Shown here: one piece after another, positions 1-12,748 of the stretch | Layout of the letters: every line of letters starts with the position of its first letter | How positions within the stretch are numbered: the first letter of the stretch is position 1 | The notes under the pieces: model-generated | What the model saw: only the letters and a program-made list of their open reading frames with translations | What the model was told of the DNA's origin: nothing | Databases searched by the model: none | Source: Oreohelix idahoensis | Lineage: Eukaryota; Mollusca; Gastropoda; Stylommatophora; Oreohelicidae | Direction of reading: 5' to 3' | Assembly: GCA_024509875.1 (NCBI GenBank) | Contig: JAMPIV010012425.1 | Location: 310,001-374,000, forward strand | Length of the DNA stretch: 64,000 nt | Position numbers and translations under genes: made by a program

Positions 1-116
1 CAATGAATTCCTGTAGTGTAGACATGATAATAGGTTTCTGAGTACCTTCAATAGTCTATAATATACACCAGGACTATAGAACTCACTATAATATGTACAT
101 GAATATATTAGTCAAT

Positions 117-327
117 CCCAACGGGCTGATCACCCGTTTGCCAGTCACTTTGATTACGGAAACAACAACAAACGGATTGATTTGTCATTGCCCTAAAGAC
201 GCCATTAGGCGTGATGGGAACAGTGGCAGAGAAAATCTATTCGCTGTTGCCCTTAAGACGCCACTAGGCGTAATGGCCACTGACTGCTTTGCCGGTCGTT
301 GGCTAAGGACGGAAGAAGAAGAAGAAG
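117..327 (+). mobile_element. GAA-tailed SINE-like element, copy A
   Basis: This is a 211-bp non-autonomous retroposon. It is flanked by a perfect 12-bp target duplication, ATATTAGTCAAT, at 105-116 and 328-339, and ends in a (GAA)n tail. A second copy lies at 60126-60331 with its own, different duplication. The last 80-90 bp match the 3' end of the RTE-like LINE of this window (7063-7152; antisense at 45749-45840), so it was probably mobilised by that LINE. The segment GTTGCCCT..GACGCCA.TAGGCG occurs twice in tandem inside the element, and each time it can fold as an ACGCC/GGCGT stem with a 4-nt loop. A clear tRNA-type head was not recognised. It has no coding capacity. Confidence 0.85.
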
Positions 328-339
328 ATATTAGTCAAT

Positions 340-2035
340 ACAAACAAGTTCGGAGAACATGTGACAAAGACAGTGAAAACAATCAAATGAGTTACAATGA
401 AATGATTTTTCAGTTATACGACAACAATTTACACTTATAAAGTAAATAAAGGAGACTTATACTCAGTAATCAGTAAAAGAAAGAAAAGAATTTACATCAC
501 AAAAATATAACAAGACAAGTCGTCTTAAACGAACGTGTAGACAAAGAAGTTTTAGATCACACACGACAACAATTGTCAACAGTACTGAAATTAGGTTACG
601 TAAATAAATAGGACGTAATTCACTTGACGAAACTGCTAAGTACACAAAATATGGTTATATTGCGAACTGAGGAAACATTTATATCCTGACTCGAAAGAAA
701 AAATATAATCAGTCAGATCCTCAGTCAGCGAATATAAGCATGCAAATCTAATAGAAGTTAACATTCACTGAAGTTTTCCTGGGAAAATTCCAGTCAATAT
801 TAAACACAACGAATATACAAATATACGAATAAACATGAATGGGGAACACAGATGATGAGTAGAAAAGTAAGTAAAGTGACGATGAACTGTAGACCAAAGC
901 TAATGCAAGGACAATATGATAATGTTCAAGCGCCCAAGTAAAATCAAGAACTTATCTGTTTAGCTGTCCCTCTGAGAAATACATGAGTGCATGTAATTCT
1001 AATCCTAGTTCCGAACCGTGTCTTCAACAGCTGAAGTCCATTGATGGTAGACCTTGAACTTCGCAGTAGGGAACCGTTTGAAAGTATTGCTTCGGTCTTC
1101 GAACGTAGTTTCTTCAATCGATCTGGGTCGCAGCCTCAGATGAATTTGATGAAGAGATACATTCTCCACTGGTTCAGGTTCTCGAGTGGAAGATTACCGT
1201 TCTATCTGCGTGAATCAGTCTCTTGTGGTGGAAGAAAAATTCGGATTCTCTCAGGCAAAGTTGTCTGCTAGCGGTGACGGCATCGATGTAGTGACGTCAC
1301 TTTCTGTCATGCGCATTTCAGTTGCCAGTTAGGCTTGAATGAATGATTTTGCCTTTAAACGTTCATCATCAATTTAGCTTTCTTCGATACTTGAAAAGGG
1401 GGGGGGGGGGGAAATCCAGTATTCACGAAATCCAGACACTTTCTGACAACAGTATGTTACGGGCCTCGGGACCCCAGTATGTTCTGGGTGCTTCGATGAC
1501 TTCTAGTATTTAAGGATGACCAAGTATTATATGCGTATTCAGTTTATAGAGTCAAAGTCCCTCGGGTTCTTATCACTTTTGTAGGATTCCGTAATACAGT
1601 TCGTTGGTATCGATAATGTCTGCTTAACCCTTGTGATACATTATGTGCTGAACATGTTTCATATTAAATATTCGACCCTTGACTGACCTGTATTAGTCTC
1701 TTGTCTTATTGATTATATTGGCAGTGTGAGATGCAGCGTGTTAAGACATTAATCATCACTGGTCATGATCAGTTGAATATTAACAGCATTTAACTCAACT
1801 CCGAATACGACAATTGATAAGACCGTGATTTTGACGACTCAAAATATTTAATTAGTAATTTCATACCATGAGCAGACACCAACTACATGGGAACAAAAGT
1901 CACATCACATTCATGTACGATCTGTAAGAGTTCTCATTATTTCATAAACACATGTTCACAATCTCTATCTAGAGTTCTGGTTCAAGGTCAGTTCCTTTTA
2001 ACGGCCAATGTCCTTTGGCATAAATTCAGAGGCTA
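340..2035. other. No gene seen; AT-rich sequence
   Basis: I found no supported gene or recognisable element here. The only local feature is a short G homopolymer near 1398-1411. The open frames in this stretch are short and show no known motif. Confidence 0.5.
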
Positions 2036-2236
2036 ACTAGACTTACTCCCGTCGCTAGTTTATACAATAGCCTTTTGCACTAGACTTAACTATCCTGCTA
2101 GTTTTGCAATACACTTATTATGCTAGGCTTACGTCTACTGCTAGTCGTCTAATATCCGTTACACTAGGCTTACGCTTGCCGCTAGCTGTACAATATCCAT
2201 CTATACTAGTCTTACACTATTGCTAGTACCGTAATG
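2036..2236 (+). repeat. Degenerate 41-43-bp tandem repeat, five units
   Basis: Five imperfect units of about 42 bp follow each other. Each starts with CTAG(A/G/T)CTTA, carries a second CTAG about 20 bp later, and then a variant of TACAATA or CTAATAT. Spacing is regular (41-43 bp) although the sequences differ substantially. This points to an old minisatellite or an internal repeat block of an unrecognised element. Confidence 0.6.
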
Positions 2237-2514
2237 TTCCTTTGGCATACCACGCCAGGCTAATCTGCCATAATTATGCAAACTGCGTTATTCGTACGAC
2301 GACTTACGTTTGGTTCAAGAAATACACTGCTCAATTGGCTTCCCAGCCACACAATTAAAAAGTGGTTATACCACGCAATATAAGTGGCAATGGCCACACT
2401 TCTGAAACACACTGCCGTACGGGTCAAAACCCACAAGTCGAATGACGTTACAAAGACATACGCGTCTTGCATAGTGATATGCATACTACGTCGTTAATAT
2501 ATGTTCAATTGCGA

Positions 2515-2697
2515 TGTTCCATGGTGCAGCAATCCGAGTGTGATCAAAACTCAAATGCATGCACACATGCAACAATCATCGACATCGGTCGCGGAGATAT
2601 ATCTCTATTCGTTTGAGGTGTTCCATGATACAGCCATTCGGATCGAGCTCAAATCCAAATGTCTGTAAGCATGAAACAATCCTCAACACCACTCCCG
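2515..2697 (+). repeat. Diverged direct duplication, offset about 104 bp
   Basis: The segment beginning TGTTCCATGGTGCAGC at 2515 recurs at 2619 as TGTTCCATGATACAGC. Both continue through matching CAAATG, CATG and AACAATC blocks. The two units are clearly related but diverged. No coding function is visible. Confidence 0.55.
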
Positions 2698-3165
2698 GGA
2701 ACCCCCCACGTGACTTTTGACGTTATTTATTGGAGCGTGTATCGGACGCCAAAGTCACATGAGGCACGCTTCAGGTCACGTGCCCAAGCGGAAATCACAC
2801 GCTAAAAGTTGGCGCCCAGCGAGGCAACTTTTACTTGCATCCAGGCAGGCGAGGGGGCCAGACCTAATATAAGACCGCTGCTAATGCACGCGTTAAAGCA
2901 CTGTGAAGCCACGTGTCTAAATTGCTGATTAGAGTCCAATCTCTGAGGAGGTAAGTGAAATCTCGGTAGAAAATAGTATTGTGGTGAAATGTGTAGTACC
3001 TTGCAAAATCGACGCAGCGATTGGTACGAACTGGTTTTGCTTTATTCAGTTTTGCTTTACGGTCGCATCTTGCCATATTGGCTACAATGTGATCAGGTGT
3101 ATTTTATAATTCCACGGGATGAGATTTTACAAAGTGTTCATATTAACTTTAACTGGAATATATAT
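2698..3165. other. No gene seen; GC-richer stretch with a TATA-like motif
   Basis: This stretch is richer in CpG and CACGTG-like motifs than its neighbours and contains TAATATAAGACC near 2866. That layout resembles an LTR U3 or a promoter, but no LTR boundaries or transcript can be shown. The open frame that runs into the LINE from 2989 is not LINE-like before about 3166. Confidence 0.25.
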
Positions 3166-4441
3166 CAGGAAAAGACATTGACTGATGATATAGACCAGAA
3201 ATTCAACACCGTTTCAACAATATATAAAGAAAGCAGCAAATCATGCTTGGGATTCCAGGAAAGGAAGAAGCAAGACTGGATAACACCAGAAACATTAAAC
3301 ACCATAACACTGAGAAAGGAAATGAAAAGAAAGAAAACAGAAGCTAAGTCCCCCAGGTTAAAGCAACTATATAGCGAACAGTACAGTCAGCTGGACAAGG
3401 AAGTTAAACGCCAAACCCGAGCCAACAAAAGGAATTTCCTAGACGATCTTGCAAGACAGGCAGAAGAGACAGCACTCAGAAATGAACAAAGCACAGTATA
3501 CAAAATAACTAAATTCAACAGCGGAAAACGAGGTGCAAACAATATTACATTAGTAAGAGATAAGCAAGGAAATCTCATCACGACAGCAGAGGGACAGGAA
3601 ACAAGATGGGCAGAGCACTTCAGAGAAACTCTGAACAAGGAACCACCAGAGACACAATTGAATGTTCCTGAGGCTGAAAACGATCTAGATGTAAATACAG
3701 ACATTCCACGAAAAGAAGAAATCATCACAGCAATCAAAGGGTTAAAGAACGGAAAAGCTCCGGGCCATGATAACTTAAATGCAGAGCTATTTAAGACAGA
3801 CCCTGAGCTAGCAGCAGAACTATTAGAACCACTATTTGCACAAGTCTGGAAAACGGGGACAACACCATCAGAGTGGAACAAAGGAATAATTGTCAAATTG
3901 CCCAAGAAGGGAGATCTTGCAGACTGCAATGATTGGAGAGGAATCACTCTTCTCTCAGTTCCCAGCAAAATACTAGGCAGGATAATTATACAGAGAATTT
4001 CAAAAGTAGTAGACCACAAACTGTGGAAAGAACAAGCAGGATTTAGAAAGAACAGAAGATGTGTAGATCATATATTCACTCTCAGGAATATTATAGAGCA
4101 GTGCTCAGAATGGCAAAGACAGCTGTACATTAATTTCGTTGATTTTGAAAAGGCTTTTGACATTATACATAGGGACAGTTTATGGAAAATACTGAGGGCT
4201 TATGGAATTCCAAGCTGCATAGTGTCAATCATAAAAAGCCTCTGCCAACTTTACGTGTAGTGTTGGGTAGAGCAACCTAACCTTTAAGGTGAAGACAGGA
4301 GTACGACAGGGATGCCCCTTATCAACCACTCTATTTTTAACAGTCATAGATTGGGTGATGGGCAAAACAACAGAGGGCAATCCAAGAGGAATAAAATGGA
4401 CTACATTTTCTACATTGGAAGATCTGGAATATGCAGATGAC
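3166..4441 (+). pseudogene. RTE-like reverse transcriptase, N-terminal part (broken)
   Basis: This encodes the N-terminal half of a LINE reverse transcriptase, which copies the element RNA at a nicked target. One frame is open to the TAG ending at 4260 and includes NGKAPGHDNLNAELF, the LPKKGDLADCNDWRGI block, EQAGFRKNRRC and the palm motif FVDFEKAFD (motif A). Compared with the copy at 46648-47256, two bases are missing near 4240, so the frame shifts. Sequence matching GVRQGCPLS and EYADD then follows in another frame to 4441. The catalytic YADD codons sit directly at the LTR insertion point. The upstream ATG near 2989 belongs to flanking DNA, so no native start exists. It cannot produce a working protein. 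Confidence 0.85.
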
Positions 4442-6343
4442 TGTGGTATGTGAGAGGTTATTGATGTTACTACACTAACGGTAAACAAAGTGAGGTCCAG
4501 CTGTGTAAGTTCCCTGAGTCTAATTGATGATGATGATGTTCTCAGGGTCCCTATCCGCTACCTCTCTAAGATCTCACTCTGTGTAAAATAATCTCTGTGA
4601 TGTTGTGTTGCAAGTGTCTAGGGTAATGTATCTATTGTGAGGTATGAACAATGTCAAACATAACTTTAACTCAATAAAAGTGAAGTAAGTAAGACTGTTG
4701 GTAAAGTTATATTAATATATTACAATTTTTTTATTTTCCTGTACCTCAATTCTTTTGGGACAGGAATGTTTTCAAATCAGGAAAATTTATTTACAACATA
4801 TAAATAAATAAAGAGGACCCTTTGTCCATAACTGGTATATTAAAGTGTCACTGTATGTGTATCTCACAGTCTGATTTAATACTTTCTATAACAAATAGTC
4901 AATTATGTGAGGGTCTGTTGGTATCATCACGCCCACAGGAATTTCTGTTCTGGTTGTGGAAATTGTTAACATGAGATATTATATGCCCATTTAAAGGGAC
5001 TTGACCTGACAGCCTGTCTGAGGTGGATGACTGTAGACTATGCAAGGTCAACACAAGAGTTATCTTCTGACCACAGATGCAGCATGCAGCTTTACTGAGG
5101 CTTCAATGTACACAAGGTCTGCCTGCACCAGGCTTCCTGCCACCACTAAGTAATAGACAATATAACCCTGAAAAAGAAGGATATTCCCTCCCTTTTATAT
5201 GCTGGCTATAACAATTCCACAACTAATCAATACTAAGGTTACCTGGGGTCAGTCACATGTGCGAACCATTTGCACCAGACCATATTTTCTTTGACTTCAC
5301 TCCGTCCTGTGTTTACATTCTTCTTCCCATATGGCTGCAACGCCCCTGTCACCTTAAGCATTGATTGTCCTCCCTAAAATCAGCTGGGGTATACAATTTT
5401 CTTCTTGTGACCTGTTAAATCTTTTGTTCAAACATCCTAGGTATGTTTTCATGTGTCATTAGAACACCGTGGCACTGCAGAAGATTGCTAGTGGCCTCTG
5501 GACTTACAGTCGTAAGATTTTATGGCAATATTCAAACACAAATTAGTTTCACTTCCCTCTAAGTCTGCTTAGGCCTTTCCTACTTAGGTTGTCGTATCCT
5601 CTTCCAACTGGCAATGTCGAACAACAAAATATGGCGCACAATCTGTGGCCAGTTACATGCTAATGAAATACTAATACTTATTTATCTTACCGCAAGTAAA
5701 GAATAATCACACAATCACATAATTGACTAGCAGTAAATGGCTCAATTCCAGACTGCTGTGTCGTCCAGACGTATCTACCCCTATAGGTTTCCTTTATTTA
5801 TTTCTCCCCGTTTTCATCTGTGTAATTTTTAAGTAATTAATTGTGCTTTTTCCCGACTGAAAATATTAATAAAATAAATGTTTCTACGTCAAGATAGTTT
5901 TATTAATGGGAAATCTTTATGATATTATGTTAATCAATATCAGCGCTACAATTCCATATATCTCTTTCCTTTGAATTCTCTTTAGTTTTTGAGGAATACA
6001 TTATTTAATTTTTGTTAAAAACACATATTAGACATTTTTCTCACTCCAATCAAAATTTTTATCGTCACTATAAAACGAGGTAACAATCCGATTGGTTGTT
6101 AATTTTTACGACGTTCGTTAATAAATATTAGGGGGGGGGGGGGTGTGTTTGGGGGTAGTAACTTTTTTAACTAGGTGTAGTAGAAAAATTCAAATTCTTT
6201 AGTCAAATTGTTGGCGGTTGATTTTACGGTGGCCTTGAGACAAATTTCAAATGCGGTAGTTATTAATAGATTTTAGGAGTACGTTAGTTAATTTTCAAGC
6301 GGGGAAATTTGAGCGGGGTGTCACACAGATTTACTTTACTACA
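4442..6343 (+). mobile_element. Solo LTR candidate inserted in the LINE
   Basis: A 1,902-bp insertion begins TGTGGTA and ends TACTACA, a near-perfect inverted terminal match with TG..CA ends. It is flanked by a 5-bp duplication, ATGAC, at 4437-4441 and 6344-6348. Removing it rejoins the YADD-containing RT frame exactly, as in the intact relative at 46570. No gag or pol motif and no second internal copy of the terminus is present, so a solo LTR from recombination is the simplest reading. It is long for an LTR. It is unrelated to the LTRs at 26751-45702. A G tract lies at 6132-6143. The strand is arbitrary. Confidence 0.75.
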
Positions 6344-6348
6344 ATGAC

Positions 6349-7113
6349 ATTGCACTACTAGCACATTCACATCAACACATCCAGGAAACAACGGATAGAC
6401 TTAATAAGTTTAGCCAGCAGGTGGGCTTGAACATCAATTTAAAGAAGTCAGAGGTCATGACGCTCAATGTGAGCAACCCTGAGCCCATATCAGTAAGGAA
6501 TCAGCAACTGGTACAGACAGACACCTTCACATACCTAGGATGCATAGTAACACCAGATGGCGGAGCAAGCAAAGACATCAACAACAGAATGAACAAAGCA
6601 AGAACAGCCTTTTATAGTCTAAACAACATCTGGAAGTCATCTCAGTACAGTACAAGCACAAAATTAAGATTATATCAGAGCTGTGTGCTTCTCTATGGTG
6701 CGGAATGCTGGAGAGTTATAGAGAAGGAAATGTCGAAATTGTCCTCTTTTCACACAACATGCCTAAGAAAAATTCATCGAATCTTTTGGCCGAATACCAT
6801 CACCAACCAAGATCTGCTTACTCGTAGCAAGCAAGAGGACATGCACACCATCATAGCTGGCAGACGCTGGATCTGGCTTGGCCATGTCCTCAGAAGAGAC
6901 CCCGATGCCATCACAAGAACAGCTATGCTTTGGACCCCTGAAGGAAAACGAAAGAGAGGCCGACCAAAAACAACCTGGCAGAGGACTGTGGAGGCTGAGA
7001 TGCAAAGAATGAACCAGAGTTGGGGCACTGTACGAAGGATGGCCGCCGACCGAGCAAAGTGGAATCAATTTGTTGTTGCCCTACAAGACGCCACTAGGCG
7101 TGATGGCCACTGA
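6349..7113 (+). pseudogene. RTE-like reverse transcriptase, C-terminal part
   Basis: This continues the reverse transcriptase after the LTR insertion: IALLAHSHQH, then GLNINLKKSEVMTLN, the thumb motif FTYLGCIVTPDGG, LYGAECW and the terminal block GKRKRGRPKTTWQRTVEAEM, typical of RTE-type C termini. The frame is open from before 6421 to the stop at 7111-7113. The last codons (ALQDATRRDGH) overlap the GACGCCACTAGGCG hairpin, so the conserved 3' signal is partly coding. A small deletion precedes LLYGAECW compared with the copy at 46082-46525, which reads SVLLYCAECC. It has no native start, so it is a fragment of a dead copy. Confidence 0.85.
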
Positions 7114-7152
7114 CTGCTTTGACGGTCGGCGGCAAAGATCAAAGAAGAAGAA

Positions 7153-8961
7153 TATTAATTTCGATATTATTTCATTGTATTCGACCCGACGCTTAGACTA
7201 GAGGAAATTAATATTGACAATAATGTTGACAGACCGTGACATATATTCATTATAATTTACATGACGATTCGACCAGAGATGAAGTGTTGTGATAATGTCG
7301 TCAGACAATTCTATAATACTGGTTTCCGACATTTATATGGTAATTCGTCATAATTGAGGCACAGAACTAGAATACTGTCGCCCGACATTTCTATGATAAT
7401 TCAGTGTGTTTAACTGACAGTTCCATGATAATTCAGGGGTTTAACATGACGTTAAACGGGTAAAGAATTATAGCACTGCCACTTGGGCCGGGAATATAAT
7501 AATATAAAGGCAGAAAGGGGGGAAACTTGATTTCAAGATTATGCTTCAGACATATGATGTTAGAGACTAAAATCTGATATGACTGGCAGACGGACGGCTT
7601 AGGGAAAGACGGCTTCTTCAAGCTAGGAAATTAATGAAGCCGTATTTGTCTTCAGTCTATGGGGGAGCCTTGCACGACAGTCCAGTCTCAGAGAAGAATA
7701 CTGAGTCGAGCACAGTGAAGGCAGATCCGAACCATTCGAGACCTACCCGGTGCAACGTCATAAGGAGACAGGACAACTAACCACGCTTCACTATCAGCCA
7801 GGGGCTGAAAGGCTAAGTTCCTGTTTAAAAGGGAACTCATCCTATCAATGTCTTAGCCCGAGCCAGTAGATGAGGAACATACTTGAATTGTGAGACTTAT
7901 ATCACATACAGAATACACACAATTTCCATCGACAATACCATCATTCACCATCCATTCATTTTAATTTTAATAAACCAATTGGGTGTATTTAATGTACCCC
8001 ATGCCTTGTTCATTCTATTAGATGTTACTGTCACATATGGAAATAGTGCAGCAGGGACCGTCCACTCCCCCCCCTCATCTAGGGTTATATTGTTTTGCTA
8101 CATTAACGCCTGATTCACTATCGCAATTAACACGCGAGCCGTCTGGCAATTAAGCACGGTGGAACAGAGCGAAGTGCGCAGCACGGCGTAATCGTTCTTT
8201 GATCAGGGAAACACACGGGCAGAGGCCAGGAGTTAACAGTTTCTTTGAAGAATCAAGGGCGACTAGTCTGAGACGTACCTTGCATTGTTACATTTTCAGG
8301 GGAATTAACTTACGTAGCTGATATGCGGCAGGCGGGGAGAATGAAAGACAAGCCAGAGGTTATCGGTCGGCATAGGTGAGAGAAAAAGCGTTCATTCAGA
8401 AATCGAACCGCAGATTTTCCCAAAACAGGGGAAAAGGCGTGATATCTCGCACTGGCTAGCGAATTTATACCTATTTCATATATATACCTCGTCTCTCCAA
8501 AAGTCATTATCAGTTGCTCAGAGATTTTTCTGAATTCACTAGCTCGATATTCTAAGATTTCTCGTACAGAGTGAATTATTAGATTTCGTGGAGTGTTTCA
8601 TTTTTCTGTTTGCGGTAATTTATATACTAGCCTTTAAGGGATTTGGTGTGTTAAAGTTTTCATTTATATTCCAATGGGATTTTCTGTGTTAAATTGAATA
8701 GCGTATTAAATAACTTATAGCTAATTTTTCCAGCTGTAAAGTAAATTTAATTACTCGATATTCCCCAGAAAGAGATGTTTTAAATTGACTAGTATATACA
8801 ATAAATAACTGTCTACTGACGGTACATATTATTTACTTATATCCATTTTGTGTAATTTTATAAATGACTAGTGTTCATATCACGCGTTAAAAGCGATAGG
8901 ATAAGCTAGACATTTGTGGTTTATAATCTAATTTAATAACGGAGTGGTTAAAGAGGTCTTA
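7153..8961. other. No gene seen
   Basis: I found no gene in this stretch. It contains AT-rich sequence, a polyadenylation-like AATAAA near 7967 and a GC-richer part around 8100-8230. The layout is reminiscent of LTR-type sequence, but no boundaries or partner copy could be shown. Confidence 0.4.
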
Positions 8962-9033
8962 CCTTAACACGTAAAAAAAGGTAAAGGATCCCGTTACACG
9001 CCCACTGAGGCATATTGGGAATATGGTGTTAGG

Positions 9034-12000
9034 CAGGGCCGGCCCTAGGAATTTTGCCGCCCCGTGCAATACCATACCTTGCTGCCCCAGCCCAACCTCA
9101 AATTAACGTTTGAAAATTTTGAAACCATTATGCTTCAACATTAATTTCATGACCATTAGCCTAATTTTAAATAGTACCATTAATAATAATGTATTGATAA
9201 ATTGATGAAAATACTGTATAGTCATAAAATAAACCATTGACTTTATTAGAGACAATTATATGAAATAAACGTAGTTACATTACTTACATATAGGGGATAC
9301 TCTTCTCATGTGAAACGATGAACTGCTGAGTCACAAACACTTAACTATAGTATGTACATGTTATAGTTTTTAGCACTATTTTCACATTATTTGAATTTAT
9401 ATTGTTTGAAGTATATACTGCTTAAAAAGACACTTTTCTTGCTTTCATATTTGCAAAAGCAGAAATAAGGTCTGCGTAGTCTAATTTTTGACCGATTTCA
9501 TGTTCAATTGAAATCATGGCAAGTCCTTTCAATCTAATTTCGGCCATTGTTGAGCGTAAATAAGTTTTAATAAGCTTCAGTTTTGAAAAACTACGCTCAC
9601 CACTTGCTACCGTTACCGGCAAAGTTTGTAATATTCTTAAGGCTATAGCGACATTAGGAGCAATGTTATTTTCAATAATGTAACGAAGAACTTCAATTGG
9701 TGGAGTATTTTCTGGTACTAATTTGGATACTACTTTCAGTTCATCACATAGCTCAATGGCACCAATGTCTCTATTTTCTTGATGTGTTAAAATGCTTTCT
9801 AGGTTTCTACATTTGTTTAAGAACTCATTTGTCATCTCAGATTTCAATTTAGGGATGTTAAATAAAAAGGAAACATGTGAACTGTGATGTTCCAATTGCT
9901 CGAACCTTTCTTCAATAGAATTAGTTGCAACATCAATAATAAAAATGAAAAATTCAATTTTGAATTTAGTTTTGGGATCTAAAATAGGTTCATCTCTTGC
10001 TTCATAGTTGTGTTCCTTTTTCTGCCGACGCACTCTAGTACATTCAAACGTTGGTATCAAATCAGGATCAGCTTCAACTTTCTCAGCTAATGTTGTAGCA
10101 TCAACAAGAAAATTTTGAAATGATTCATCATTTCTGAGATTCTTAAGGCTTTGGAGAACATTTCTCAAAGTTGTTATGGCACTAGACAATTCCATTTTTT
10201 ATGCTTTGCAACAGTTTACTAGCAACATTAATTTCGTTTAAAACATAGTGCCATATAACCAGACAAAATAAAAATCTCTGAGTTTTAGGGCAAGGGTTTC
10301 AGCTTCATGTCTCGCCATTTTGTCTACTGACTCGTCATCAGCAATTTCTATCAATGCATCATAAAATTCCTCAATATAATATCTTAAAGGACGAATGGCC
10401 TCGATTCTAGATTCCCAGCGAGTTGTAATTAGTGGCTTGGGCGTTAGAGTTGTAATATGTTTCTTAAGGATTCCCCAACGCAGTGTTGACGCTGAGAAAA
10501 ACACATACAATTTCTGAACCGTTTCAAAAAATAAAACCCCTTCTCTAGATGACATCGCGGCATCATTGACCACCAAGTTGAGAGAATGAGAACAGCAAGG
10601 GATATAAAAAGCTTTCGGGTTCAAGTCCCTAATACGTTGTTGAACTCCTGAATGTTTTCCTTTCATATTTGATCCATTGTCATACCCCTGGCCACGCATG
10701 TTTGCAATTGGAATATCCATGTCTGACAATTTTCTTAGAATGCATTCGATTAACGCTGAGCCTGTAGTGGCTTCTACAGCAATGAAACCCAAAAAAATGC
10801 TCATGAATGTTGATATCAACTGGATTCGTATTAACAAATCTTACAATTAGTGTTAATTGTTCAATGTGACTTACATCGGGAGTACAGTCTGCAACTATGC
10901 TATAATATTTAGCTTTCACCACCATAGAAATTATTTATTTTTTTATGGTTCCAGAGAGAAGAGCAATTAATTCATTTTGAATGTTTTTCCCAAGGTAATG
11001 TTGGGTCAATCCATGAGCTACTCTCATTAAATGTTCACACATAACACTATCAAATCTGGCAATCAGTTCAAGAAGCTTTAAAAAATGTCCATTGTTAGGG
11101 TCATATAATTTATCAGATGTTCCACGAAATGGCAAGCATTGTTGGCCCAAGAACTGGACAATAGCAATTAGGCGTTCTATTATGCTCCTCCAGTGTCGAA
11201 CTTCTTAATTTAATAACTTTTGTTGCATTGAATCAATTGTCTGTACTGATTTAAGCCAGGACGATAATTCAATCCACTTTGTATGGGACTCCAAGTGGTT
11301 TTTAGATTTTTCGTGTTCATTAAGATACACATACAAATGACCCCAATCATTATAGCCATCAGTAGTGAGTGACATTTTATTACAGGAAAACAACTTACAG
11401 CAGAAACAAAATACAGAATCTTTTTCTTTTGAATACACTAACCATGATCGATTAATATGTTCTCCATTGCTTAGCTCCTTAGTGTAAAAATTTAGTGAAA
11501 ATTTCCGACCATTAGAGCTGCGCGGAAAAACGAACTCATTTTTTGGTCTCTCTGGCGGGCCTTTTTTACGATTTCCAGTCTTTCGGTATCGCTTAAAGAA
11601 GGACTCCATCTTGCCGGATCAGTGTACGTCTTAAGTTCATCACTTAAATCTCTGGAATTGGAAACAGTCAAATCAGTCTCATTTTCGACATTGTTAGCAA
11701 TATCTACGTCACTGGGGTCCGAGTTAGAAGTACGGTACTTGCCATGAGCTCAGAATCATTTGTTTCGGTACATTTGCTTATTTTCTTCGGTCCTACATCA
11801 GCTGTTTCAGTTTTTATATATTTATGTAAAGCCCCGCTACGTTTTTGAATATCGCGTTCTTTTTCCAATTTCCGTTTCCGATATTCAGCACCTGATAGTT
11901 TTTTTCTTTTATCGGACATTATATCTATTTGAATATTAAAACTGTTTTAATAAACCCTACAATAAAATGTATTATTTAGTAATGAATGGAGGCTGAAGCA

Positions 12001-12748
12001 CTGTACTAATTTCCATAAAACGTTTAAAAAACTTATTTATCACTGTAACTTCCTTGAATGCACACTCCAAAACAACTGAAACATTTGAGCCGCCAACATA
12101 GAACAGTCGATAAAAAAATAAATTCCTGATTCCCACGCCAAGTTAATTAATTCCCGTCTCTCGTTTAGCCATGCCGGAAAATTTATCGTGGCGGTCTTCA
12201 GTTGACTACTGTACACGGAAATATAATCCTCTTGGAACAACTGTGGTTTCGACCAAGCGAATAAATTGTACTGACGTCTCTAAAGAAATACCTTTTACTG
12301 CCTTTGTAGGAGGAGAAGATAACATTACGATCGTATGGCAGAACTATTAGTGAAGACTTGAAAAACAGCTAAAGAACAGATCGCAGGTGCAAATATTTCG
12401 TAGAGAAAACAGACAAAGTGTGAGGGAATAGAAAAGTAAGGAATTTTAAAATAATCAAGACGAAACCTTCGAACACTCCGCGACACCATCCACAGAGGGT
12501 TTATTTCAGGGGCCGTTCAGGTTATTCAGTCAAAATCCCGGTCGATGACACTCTTACAAATGCCTGCGCCCGGGCTTGAGCACCTGATCGCTAGCGCAGT
12601 GTGGTAACCATTACACCAGCGAGGTTCCCAGGCGGAATATTTTTCGGGATTGTAAAAATAAGTAAAAAGATTTTTTGCCGCCCCCCCCCCCCAAAGCTTG
12701 CCGCCCCGTGCAAATGCACGTGTTGCGCCGTCGGTAGAGCCGGCCCTG
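9034..12748 (-). mobile_element. hAT DNA transposon inserted in the SINE
   Basis: This 3,715-bp element has inverted termini starting CAGGGCCGGC(C/T)CTA and a perfect 8-bp target duplication GTGTTAGG at 9026-9033 and 12749-12756, the hAT signature. It encodes a decayed transposase on the - strand. GCCGCCCCGTGCAA occurs near both ends in the same orientation, close to a C homopolymer at 12680-12693. The insertion lies within a tRNA-derived SINE, so it is younger than that SINE. Confidence 0.93.
9422..11919 (-). pseudogene. hAT transposase pseudogene (ZMYM1-like group)
   Basis: This is the decayed transposase of the surrounding hAT element, a nuclear cut-and-paste enzyme. Read from 11919 downward, the pieces are: a basic N terminus (MSDKRKKLSGAEYRKRKLEK, 11704-11919); a TTF/MYM-type zinc segment with WLVYSKEKDSVFCFCCKLF (11205-11609); a linker (10935-11150); the RNase H-like core with [30 protein letters not shown] and TTRWESR (10238-10925); and the C-terminal dimerisation region with LPVTVASGERSFSKLKLIK (9422-10195). 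Pieces lie in different frames or are separated by stops near 10200, 10840, 10930, 11160 and 11620-11700, so it is inactive. The C terminus is the best preserved. The family call rests on motif recognition; the DUF4371/ZMYM1-like subgroup is likely but unproven. Confidence 0.88.

Larger units (their letters stand above)
3166..7152 (+). mobile_element. RTE-like LINE, 5'-truncated copy 1, split by an LTR
   Basis: This non-LTR retrotransposon is on the + strand. Similarity to the full-length copy at 45749-50857 begins at about 3166 (CAGGAAAAGACATTG) and runs to the (GAA)n tail at 7142-7152, so endonuclease and 5' sequences are missing. A 1,902-bp insertion at 4442-6343 interrupts it. The 3' end contains the GACGCCACTAGGCG hairpin shared with the SINE-like copies. 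The single-ORF layout and the 3.3 kb size of the full-length relative fit the RTE group; the exact clade was not resolved. No convincing target duplication was found for this copy. Confidence 0.85.

Noticed and set aside
3387..4019. Long antisense frames over the LINE and pol genes.
   Set aside because: They are shadows of the sense coding sequence without domain support.
3140..7175. Target duplication for RTE copy 1 (TATTAACTTTAAC versus TATTAATTTCGAT).
   Set aside because: Too many mismatches, and the left copy does not abut the start of LINE similarity.
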